From the NCBI RefSeq assembly GCF_040054535.1, contig NC_090794.1:6735001-6799000 (forward strand): DNA of 64,000 nucleotides, written 5' to 3'. Below the pieces are notes generated by a model. It saw only the letters and a list, made by a program, of their open reading frames with translations. It made no database searches and had not been told where the DNA came from. The stretch is from Antennarius striatus (taxonomy: Eukaryota > Chordata > Actinopteri > Lophiiformes > Antennariidae). Every line of letters begins with the position of its first letter. Positions within the stretch are counted from its first letter, which is position 1. Below, piece after piece: positions 25,001 to 37,000 of this stretch. Position numbers and translations under genes: made by a program.

Positions 25001-28000
25001 GCTCTTGTTGTTTATGGCAACCACAAGTTTGGTTTAGATTCATGCCTTGTCAGATGGCAAGAATTCCTGTTTCTCCCTCCCCTCCATCAGCGGCTCATGA
25101 AAGGTCAGCCTTTTATAATATCGCAGGGTAGAATTTTGTAGTATTTGTAGGCGCTGGGTGGTTTGGTTGCTAGGGGATGTGTGGAAAAACTGGATGAAAA
25201 CACAATGACTAAAAGTGAAGGATGGTTCATCAAGGGGTAATTTTGCAGCTTTTTATCTGCAGCAAGAGTCTGAAAATCTTTTTGGTGGACGATAAAGTGC
25301 TCATCTTCACAGTTCTGAGCTTTGTCAGAAGTGGCTTAGCTGCCAAGTTGTGTATTTTTTTTATTTCTTCCTTTCTTTTTTCTCCTTCTCTCTTGCTATC
25401 CGTCAGACAGCTGCAAGCCTCGACCAGTAAGGGTTTGTCTGAAAGGGATCTGTGTGCTCTGTCTGTTACTGCATCTGCTTGACAAGGCTTTACCCATCAT
25501 CAACAACAACCATTTACCATCAAACTAAATTCCCATCATGATGTGAACACCCAAATTTGCAGATCTAATTGACAAACAAGACCTTTTTTCTACCTCATCC
25601 ACCACCGGGACCGAGTCAAACACCCAAGCCTCCCTCTGGCTGTGTCAAACGGTGTTTTCGCCTCGTGCATACCTCCACACAGGACTGTCAAGAAGCAGGT
25701 CAAAGAAGGGCTTTCCTTCCCTCAGGCACAAACAGTTCATCACCTGCTCTGACACCTACAAATACCTTTCACACTCGCATTGTAAGCATTTAGCTCATTT
25801 AGCTCAGCGTCAGAACAAATTCTGAAGTGCAGTGAGAGGACAGAGACAGTGTGTATCTGCAGAAAAGATGGTGAGAAAGAGCAAGTATTATTTCACTGAT
25901 TCAATAGATGTGATTGGACATGGAGGTGGTTATTTTTAATAGATAACTCTACTGACTTTAAATGTTAAGTGGCCCTCAGGGGCCATTTATTTTCATAGTT
26001 GGTTTGCAACAAGAGTGTTCAATAATCTGGGTCAGTTCAAATCCTGCAGGTTCAGTTGTTTCTGTTCTTTTCTACACTGAAGACATGCAGGTAATGACCC
26101 ATGCAACATGTTAACCAAACCAAAGTGAAGCGTTTGCATCCAAAGTGTGTTTTATGTGTGTGTGTTTTGTGACTCCTGGGGTTTGTGGGAGAGCTATGTG
26201 GTGGATGGATGAGATTTTCTATCATCCTAAACGTGTAATCCTCTGTGGATCAGAACACATGGATCCATGATGTTAGCAAAGGATAAATGTACGGTGTGTG
26301 TTTAATGTACTGTACTGTGTGATTGTGTTCTCTTTTTTGCGCATTGAATATTGATGAGATCCAGTTTTCTGCCGGCGTTCTGTCTTCAGTGTATTCCTTA
26401 TCCTTATGGATTGGATTAGAATTGAACTGTTGATGCTTTATGATTTTGAATAATCCAACATGACTCAGACGGGCAGTCATTGTTATTTAAAATTGATAAC
26501 CCTGCTAAAATTTTTTTTTAAAAGACTCACGGTCACGCATTCCTTCCTGTGAGAGTATTTTTTTTCTCCCATCTGGAAAAAATTCCTTGACTTTTTTTTT
26601 TATATCCTGGCGATATTCTAATGTCATTTTTTTCTAATATCATGCAGTGCTGTGTTATTTACCGCTCTGTCTCTAAGTCCAAACTTGAGGAGCTCTCTGC
26701 TCCACTTCTCGTCATTGTACTGATCCTGCTCTCATTCGTTCTTGTAGCTGTTCTCATTTCCCCCCCGTACCCCCCCCTCAGACCTACAGTGTGATTCCTG
26801 CTTCGAAGGAAAGCCCATAAAACCAGTTATTCCTGATCAAAGGCCCACGCTGTTCCATAAAGCCAGATGAAGTCCTGATGTGTGAGCACCATTCTGTCAT
26901 AACTTTTCATAAGTTGAGGGAGCAGCTCGCTGGTCCTTGCCTGGATAAAGACGACTGTCTGCTGCTGGCTGGTTATGATTATCCTAGCGCTGGAGGAGGG
27001 GTGGTGGACTACTACACAGGTCCAAACTGAGGCAAATTGTTCCTGGCTTTATTTTCTTTGATCCACTTGGAGATTACTTTATAGACGCAGTGAAATAAAT
27101 GTTCTGTTGACTGACTTATAACGACAGAACCAAAGTTTTTTTCTTTGGTAATAGAACTTTGCAGTCACGAAAACCGACAGAGGTTTTCCAAAAACAGGAG
27201 GTTTTGGCAGCAAGGCTTCGTAAAGATTAATAAAGTGACTGAACAAGCCTTTACTCTCCATCCATATGACCCGACCGCATTCGACTAGACTAAAATAAGC
27301 TAACCAGCTGTACCACATGAGTCACAGCAACAGTCCTACAGTCAGTCAGTAAATTACTCCAATTGAGGGTGATAAATGGATTTGTCCTTCTAAGGTAATT
27401 CATTTATTTGTTTATTTTTCTGTGGTATAAATACATCTAATATAAACTTAGGAGATGGGGAAGTGCAAACAAAACCGTTAGTATGTTTAATTTAGTAATC
27501 GTGTTGACTGTATTGGGATTTAACATTTTAATGAAACGCAACAATTTTGCTGATTCGACAAGAAATGCGTGCATAGTTCTGAATATGTTCCATCTATATT
27601 CATATTAGTCTTATTCATGCTGCTACTTCTACTGTCCTGGACCAAAAATTACATGACGCTTTTTGGGTTTTCTTTGCTTCTCATTCATATTGTATGAAAT
27701 GTTTTACTTAATCATTAATTTATATGTTCTTTATATTCCTTACATTTAATTGAGTGTATAAAATATGATGAAGTCAAATATATAAACCAAAATTTTGACA
27801 ACAGACCAATTATTTTTTTGAAGTTTGACGTTCTAAATAAGAAAATGATTTTAAAATGTGTCATGGGTGTAAAAATCAGTAAAGACATACGTAATGTTCC
27901 ATCTAGGTGTGAAAGGGCTGCCTTCAGGCTGCTTCACATACATGTTGATGAATATTAATAATACAGTGTGTGCAGTCAATCAATATTTTCTATAACTTGT

Positions 28001-31000
28001 GGTATTTTAGAGTCATTAATAGATCTTGACATGTTTACAGTGAACTGACCAGAGGCCCTCTTTCAGATAAACTACTCTTTTCTTATGAAGCACTTCTTTC
28101 AATTTCCTCTCCTGCACTTTTTGAACCTAGACTTGGAATTTTCCAGCTGCCTCCACCCCCAGCACTCACCCATCCTATCACTCAGACACAGACAGCTTCT
28201 CTCTGAGAGAGGAGGGAGGACAGGTTTTGACTCAGCCATCATCATTACGGCTTCTGGCCTCAGGGCCTCGGCTGGGGCCCGGCTTCTAAAATCTGCGTTG
28301 GTCAAAACAGTATCTTACCACATCTTTGTGCTGTTCCCTTTAAATTGCAATCACCATCAGCTCAGCAGAGTGTCTTTACATCACCAGTCTTTACATCTCA
28401 GTGCAGTGAGAAACATTTGCAATCTGCGGCTTTTGCTTTTGAGAAAAATGACTGCTGTCTGGACAACTTTCCTTCACCTTTGTCTTTCTCAGCTCACTTT
28501 TTGGTTGGAAATCGGTGCCATAGTTTCTATGAACATTCTGAAAATGCCACCCCACATTTCTGTTCTTTGGTATTGAGATAGTAGCTCTGCACGTGACGCA
28601 AATGCACTTTGAAAATGTCATAGTGAGCAAAACACCATCAACGTATTGAGCACCCCTGCACCAAAGGATAACAGAGAGAGGAATTGCCTTTGAAAAGGAG
28701 GGGGAACAATTGTGATGACCCCCCAGCTATCATGTCCTCAGATGTCCCAGTCAGACAAAAAGGAGTGCAACATTACCTTTCTACAGAATTATCTCCCCAT
28801 CGGGTCTCCTCTACCTTTGAGGCTGATGAATGAGATCAGCAGCAGGCGTGGTCAGGCTACAGGCAGTGTTACTTTGCTTGTTATTCTGCTATTTCACCAT
28901 CACGGTGCCTTCTAATAAATCTTGATCTACACCTCTATCATAATCATTACATTTTTTAATTGTGCCTCAGTTGAGACATGCATATCTTTTAAATACATAG
29001 TGTTTGTACAAAACTATTTGTTATACAGCTTGGTGCTTTAAAGACTCACCTTGTGCGTCTCTGGAAGCGTTCTGAGTTCAAACCCTCCTGTGTCATGTCC
29101 TCTGGTGTTTAACTATAATTCCTGAGTCCAGCCCCATGTGTTTGTAGCAATTCTGTTTTTAAGAAGGCATTTTAGCCAACGCCAGTGGGAGGAAGTGGAA
29201 CGGTCTCATTGGGTTCCACCCCCAGAGGTCTTCTAGGAAACGCTTGACCACCAGCTTGGTTGCAGTTTGACTCAGCACTGCAGGTTGAGAGTGATTTCTT
29301 CCTGGGACATTTATTCATCCCTACTTTCCCTCACTAATTATAGATTACATTTTGCCCAGTAGTAGAAGGGAAACAAATCACATGAATGGCTACAATTTTA
29401 ATTACACAGGCTCCTCTTTTCAGGACGATTTTAGACCAGCTGCACCACATTGGCTTTGTGAGCTTAAGAATTCATGAAGATGAAGTGAGCGGCAGCCATA
29501 ATAAAGACGTCACACTGACTGGCAGCTTGTAACTATTGGCTACAGTGCTGAAATCCCTCTCATATGCCAGGAATGCGTGCACGGCTGTATTTCACCTCCA
29601 GGAGCTCCGGGGAATGGCAGGTGGAGCCGGAATGCTATCGATGGATACACACACTTGAAAACACAGCAACTTTCATTTTCAGTGCATCACAGCATACACA
29701 CATGCAAAGATTCTTCTTGGACTTATTATTTTTTATACCCCTTTATGATTTAGTTCTGATTAGTCTTTGTGGTCATTAGAGCAGTGTCCCCAGCTGACCT
29801 TTACTTAAACTGTGTTCAACCAGCGCCAGCCTGTCCCAGTGTTTACATGAAGCCGCTTAGAAATATGATGCCCTGTGAGTCACACTGTTTTCGCTGTCCT
29901 GTAACATTTCATCTCTGCTTCTTCCATACAACTCCAACATTTAACTGTTTCCTCTATGAAATCAGACTTTAATGATTTCTTTTCTAATTTGTTGTTACGT
30001 CTACAAACTGTGAAAGGAAATATTGCAAACATTTGGACATGTGTCGTCCCTTCTAATGCTTTCTCTGACCTTTTCATTGGGTATTTCTCTAATGTATGGA
30101 GTTAATGTGTTTAAACACTGTAGGGTTTTATTACTTGTTTGCAGAAACAGGGTTCTGTGTTATTTTCAGCTCGTGTTGACTAAACCCTCGTGTCATTTAT
30201 TACTTGAAAGGCTCCATCTAGAGCTCATTGTCATGATGTGAATATAGGCAAACTGTTAATCAGAGTGGTTTATTTAAGCGTTTCTACATCACAAACCATT
30301 AACACTGATAGTTTTATTCCCTATGAGTCTTATTAATATCATCCTAACGTACACTGAGTCTCACTTTATGGGATTGTTAATATTCCCCTAAGTATTCCGC
30401 CGCAGTCCTGAGAGTCTTCGTGTAAATATACCCACACAGACCTACTTATCAGGAACAGTGTAGTGTTTTTCTGCCTAACTAGTCTCATGATGTCATAGAT
30501 GGCAGCGTTGGTCGCCCGGACCCATTACACGGCTAGGTCGAGTCTCTAATTGGGTGCAGCGTTCCAGTGAGGCACTAATCGGGGCGAGGCGGGCCCAGCA
30601 GCATGACGGTTGACACTAATTGCTCTTGCTCCGACTCGAAGGCCTTGTTCATGAAATACTTACTGGCCGTCTGTTGACAGTTAACCTCCCCGAACCGCCT
30701 CCGGCACGGACACACCTCATGCACATGGACATATATAGTCATTTTTACTCAAATCAAAAGAATATATAGATCTCATTAAAATATTCGATCAATAAAGAAA
30801 GAGGGTGTGACATTTGTGCATCTATTTAATTTCAATTTAGTCTCATTCACCAGTCAAGGTAGTTATACAAAAACGAGAGAACAAATGTAGTCACAGAATC
30901 TGAATCACTGTCAAATAGGAAGCTAATTGGACGCCGTTCAGTTTAACAGATCAGCCAATCAGAGATGTAGAAACTGAGTCGTGTTGAAAGTGTGATAAAA

Positions 31001-34000
31001 CTTAGAGCCACATCAGTGTTTTTATGTCTTTCTCAGTTTGCTCCAGAGAGGTCACAAACCGTCCCACCTCTGGTCAGTAAATCGGTCACAGCGGTGTGTA
31101 TCTTTAAGTACAATCTAGAACTGCTATTTTGGATCACCTCCTTGCTACATTTCCCTCCCCATCGTCCTCCTAAGTTAGGGATGTGTGTAAGTCCTGCAGG
31201 TGAATAAAAACACACACACACATTTCCTCAGCTTACCTTCGCACACACACACACACACACGGTCTGCTTCTGTTTCCCCTTTCTGTCAGCGCTGTGCTGA
31301 GTGAGCGACCAGCGGTCTGTGTTTACCGTGTTAATTAGACCAGTGATCCAGAAACACTCTCCCTCTGGTCAATAGAGTAACACTAGAAGGTTTCTCTGGG
31401 CCGGGGGGATCAGGGATGAAAATACAAGCCAAGGACATGAAGTGGAGAGTGAATGATTGGATAGAAGATGGGATCGTGGAAGACGAGGCAGGGTCCACAT
31501 GTTGAGATTGTTTCATAGGTGCCACGAGTCTCTGATCCAATTTGTAGAGGACACAGATCCATCCTCCTGATCAATGCACACTCACTGTTGCTAACCAACC
31601 ACCCCCTCAGGTGCTGTCTTTACATCTGATGGTTGAGTTGTTTTATGGAACATAGACGGGTCGAACCCAGAATACAGTCCAAAAAGTTGCCAAATCCTGA
31701 CTTTGTCTCCTGCGAAGTACACCTGTGTTTTGTAGAGAAGATATATCGTTGCCGTTTACTTGATAGATTCCTGATCCATCTCATCTTCATCGTTTCAAAT
31801 TCTTTGAGCCAAATGGCCGGCCTGGAGTATGCACATCCTTCCTGAAATTGCCTGAAATGGATTCGGTTTTGAAGCGCCGCAGAACAAAATTCAAAACAGA
31901 CCTTCAGTAGACAAATAGATATGCTTGAAAGCTTTTTATGAATCCATTCCAACTATCTCCAATAACATGTCCCCTCCATTTTGGGCCATATTTGTGTCCT
32001 GAAGTCTGCAGTTCTAGGCCATACATGGGGAGCTAAGAAATGAAGCACAGTGAAAGGAATCGCATTAGCAATACAGACCTTTCCTTTGGCTAGTGGTTCA
32101 AAGAAGGGAAGAAGGGAAATGTGGTTTGCATTATGCATTGTCGGTTTAAACCAGGTTAAGGGTCACTTTGTCGTTTGAAGGAGAAGTCCACCTCGTGGAA
32201 GAAGTCAGAATTTTTATTGAGAATAATTCATTCTTTGTTGGGTAAAGCTTTCTGTAGAATATAAGCCGTCCCTGCATAATAAAAATATTTTTCAATAACG
32301 TCGTTTACCACTAAATACAATATTTTAAAGAAAACTGTACGACAACCTTGATCCGTTGACTTAAATCACAGCCCTCATGTCCTGAGTGCCAATAACCTGA
32401 CTGACCACTCTAAAGGGCAAGTTTAGAACACTCTCCTGTTTCTACATTCCATTTTTGGAGTGAATTAGAAGGGCTTTTTATCCAATGGGGGGTGATTACA
32501 ATCTGATGCACTGGGAGGTGTGCTGATCCATTAGTTCAGTCTATTAATGTCGACCATTTGCTCCTACAAATGTCTTTCTTGGCGGCGTTTGTCTAAAAGG
32601 GTCGAATTCAAGCCGTCTCTCTGCTGTCTCTGGCCTTCACCTGAGAGAGGGTCGTTGTCATGGTTACTAATGACATAAAAACTACTTCTGTATCTTGTCA
32701 ACTTGGAAACTTATTCATTTTGAGATGCAGTGTCCAGTTTTAATCTGGGAAAGAAATGGAGCTACAAGTTTTGCCCAGATGTGAGAACATGAGAGTATCT
32801 GTGTGAAGCTTATCCCTCTCTTACCTCCTGTTCTCTTCCCATGCAATTGTTCCTGCATCCCCACCCCCACCCCCCCAACCCCCAACCCTTCAGCCCATAT
32901 CATTAATCTCCTGTGGCCATGCTGTGATCAGATGGCCCTATCTGATTGCTCCACTTCCTCCTCTTCCCTTCCACGCTGCTCCCAGCAAACTGGAGGTTTC
33001 CCCACCGCTCCCAAGAGGAGCTGACGAGAAGTCCAGATCAACTCGGGAGTGTGTGTTGTTGGTGTGTGTTTGAGTCAAACAGCCCAATAATAGAGTGCTG
33101 CATTATGGGGAAAATAAAGTTTAGTGTGTGTGTGTGCAGAGATAACTAGTAGCTAGCGTGTGTAAAAGTCCTTTATTGATTGATCTGATCAGATTGAACA
33201 GGTTTTATGAGGTTGTTAAACAGTTATGAGGAACATTTAGGCCTCATTTTGGTTGAAACTGTTCAGGTAGAAATCCTTCTGGCTCTGTTTAAACCTGACA
33301 GGAGTTTCAGATCCTTGTCTTCTGCTTTGATGTGTGTATCTTCTGAATAATCTGGGTTGTCTGTGTGTGGCACATGTGTGTGATAAAGACAATCATGTCT
33401 GCATGTCTGTCACATCTTAAAGATATTTCAAAGAACATTAAAGTTCACTAGAAAGTGCTTTTGACAGCGTCATCAGTTGTAATGTTTGCAGTGGTCCAGG
33501 ACCAAAGGTGTGGAGAAAAAAAAGACAGAGGATTATGAAGAAAAGATGTCCACTCTTGCTCTCAAGTCTGTGCAAATCTGTTTTTGATTGACTGTTGCTT
33601 TGACTTCAAATTGTAAGCCTGATTTATCTCCCTCTTTCTGTTTTTCAGCCCTGTAAGGCCCTTTCGATTCCCCAAAAGGTAAGACCTGCCAAAAACAGTT
33701 TATACACAGTTGATGCTTTGGATTGCAACGCTTTCTCCTCCTCCTCTTCCTCCTCCTTTATTTCTGTCATCCATCCATCACTGCTCCCATGGAGCCGTCA
33801 TTCCTCAGGAGTGAGTCATGAGAATTATTGATGGGCGTCTCTCTCTCTCTCTCTCTCCCTGTCTCTTTCTCTGTCTGTCTGTCTCTCTCTCTGTACCTGA
33901 CCTCTGTAACCAGCAGCTTGGATCTCCTCATCTCTCCATTACTCTGCTGTCTCAGCCTTAATCCAGAAGACTGTTTAATAGAGGATTAAGGCTTTTTCAG

Positions 34001-37000
34001 AGCTTTCAGAAAGGTTTAGAGGTAAAATCAGGAGTGCTCTCTGCTTTGTGTAGGGATAGATTCTTTCAGGATGTGAAGCACGATCCAATACAGTTGTTAA
34101 AGCTAATCAAGCAAATTCCTCAAGCAAAGCCAATGTGGAGTAGGTTACAACTTGTATTTTCTTATTCCCATATTCTACATTCTCGTGTCTCTTCTTTCTT
34201 CCTTCATGCTGAGGCTTCATGCTTTTAGGATGTCTGTCAGTGACTCCAATTTAAATCTGATATTTCAAGAATGACTTTTAAGGAATATTTTTCAAATTTA
34301 GAACAGAGTCCACTGAAGGATGGCCTGACCTCATTTTCAATGATCAAAGGGGGGTTTGTGAAGAATGAGTGATCCAGTTTGTTGTTTTGTCACGTGTGAT
34401 AACGTGTCATCCTCGTGTGAACTAACGATCATCCGTCTTATTTGCAGCTATGCTGAGCTGATAGCTGATTGGCCGGTAGTGGTGCTGGGTGTGTGCACTG
34501 TGCTCATTGTGGTGTGTGCTCTGGTGGGAATCCTGGTGCCCGACCTCCCTGATTTCTCCGACCCACTTCTGGTAAGGCCCACATGTACCCCCCCCGATTC
34601 CTGTCAAGGAGAACAAACAACCGCAACAAAAAGAAAACAGTTCATTTACAAGTGTTCTTCTTCATTACATATTCATTATATCATTTTGTTTTCACTAAAG
34701 GGTTTTGAGCCACGGGGGACTGCCATTGGCCAGCGCCTGGTCACATGGAACAACATGGTGAAGAACACTGGCTACAAAGCTACGCTGGCCAACTACCCCT
34801 TCAAATACGCCGACGAGCAGGCCAAAAAGTATGTCAGTCTTATTAGCAGCATTAAAGAAGCGTAAAACAAAGAAAAACAGTTAAATTGCTAAAAAATACA
34901 GCTTGCTGTCTAATTGTTATTCCTGTGATTGGGGGGTTTGGGAGTGGTAGTGTTGTGAGGCTTAAGGTGGGTGGGAGAACGATACTGTTGACAGACCTGC
35001 TGAAAACTCTGAATCCCCTCTTGAAAGAAAAGGAGAGCCAATGGATGACCTTCTCAATAGACTGAAGGTCATCCATTGGGTTCTGTTATTGTAAGTCTTT
35101 TCACTAATCAATCATCTATATCTCTGACTACTCAATGTTAAGGTCTCCTACTCTGTCTCTATGAGCAGAGCCATGATTTCTAGAAGTTAAACAGGCGTCC
35201 TCTATTACTCTGATACTGGGATAAGCCCACTGTACAGACTTTTACCACAAGGTGTCAATCCTGTACCACTGTCATTAATGGGATTGTAGCCATCAGTATC
35301 AGAAGCTGAAACCCTTCATCGAGGCTGATCAGTCCATGCCAAATGTCCCTCCTCCCCATGAGTCACAGTCCTATTTACATGTGTAAATCCTATTTTGATT
35401 TACACAAAAACATCCATATCTTTTGGTGTAGGGAAATGATGTGAGCTTCCTAGGAATCATCAAATTATAGCCGAGCCAATCGGCTATCGGGGCTTCTGGA
35501 TTAATATCCTTATTCTACCAGCAGGTTCTGATGGAGTTAGACTGGTTTAAGCTCCTGCGCCGGCTGAACCGGAAACGTACTATTGTTGATGAACACCAGA
35601 TGACCATTGTCTTTGATGAATGTCATCGACGTTGCCGTTAGGTCACAACAATTCCGGCTCACATTTGTATCCTGTGACCATGTGGTTGAGATTAGAATTT
35701 GTTCAAATTGCGGCTCCACTCTGCTGATTAGAAAATGGATCCTGTCTCTTCCTCCTGTCTCCTGCTGCGTCTGTGGCCGCCTTTGTCTTCCTGTCTGTCT
35801 CTCTCCATCCGTCTGTCTGCAGACGTATTTATGTACTTGTATGCGTATGGTTGTAGCGAGAGGCCTCCGCTGCTGTCAACAGGCTCGCTTGCCTCATCCC
35901 CTCTATCTGTCAACCCCCGTGTCTCTGACAGCCACCTGATTACTTGTTCACTTACCGCTGCACAGAAAACACACCATCCATACGCTTGCACGTCAGCCCC
36001 CTCAGGCCCCCTTTCAATCAGAGCCACCATTATGATTATTATAATAATGACACCAGTCTGCTCGTGCCATAGTGAGTCATCCGTCTGATTTTTTTTTGCG
36101 GGAAATAGCAATTACAGCTCCTTATAACATTACCAAGCATCAGATCTGCTTCCTTTACTCTGTATCACGCTGTCTTTGCAGCCTCAGACACAACGGCATC
36201 TGTGACCACTGTTCACTGATTTATACATTTAAAAGATTAGTCTAACAGTCACCCATTTTTGTTTTTGTTGTTTCTCGGATCGGACTGATTAGCAAAGATG
36301 ACCTTTTTTTCCATTTCCAGGAACAGTAATGTACCCTCTACTCCCTTTAAACATGAATTCAGTCATTGTTCACCAGCAAACTTAGAGTGCTCTAAACCTG
36401 GAAGAAAATAAGACCAGAGAACAGGTTACATCAACCTATAGGAGAAGCTTATAGCTTTTTGGAGGATATACACTATCATCATATGGAAGTTGGCATTGTG
36501 ACTGATGAAATAAAACATCTTAACAGGCTGGACTAATCATTTATTTATCATTTTATAGTCACCAGGAGCCCAGGTGGCCCGAGGACCATTTCGATAGAGA
36601 TAAGCGACAAGCAGAGTGGGACTTCAGTAAAGAGTTTTTCTGTGATGTTCCTGGTAAGATTGAACAATATGGAAATTAAAACTCACAAAAGCCCTCAAAG
36701 AATTTAAGATTATTTTTAGATTCTGCAATGTTTTACTTAAACAGGAATTTATTTCTAGTAGAATTAAAAGTCAAGTCAGTATACCGTGTTTATCCAGATA
36801 AGCAGATGGTATAGCTGCATATTTTTTATGGAGATCTTTTCTAAACCAGGGGTATCGTCAGCCAGATGGTAGAATTGTTTTTAACTAGCATGACATCTGG
36901 ATGGATGTTGTTTTCATTTCATGTAATGAACTCCTTTTCCTTACGCAGGAGAAAGTTACTCTAGACTTGTGTTTACGTCAGCTGAAGGAAAGAACCTGTG

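Larger units (their letters stand above)
22070..33648 (+). other. disp1: disp1 intron 2, 11.6 kb, no gene inside
   Basis: By far the largest intron of the gene. It holds a dispersed repeat near 22196-22265, a GT microsatellite at 24514-24545, CA runs near 31208-31260 and at least two conserved-element-like stretches (23720-24060 and 30470-30720). None of its open frames is bounded by convincing splice sites or shows a recognisable domain. Confidence 0.85.
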
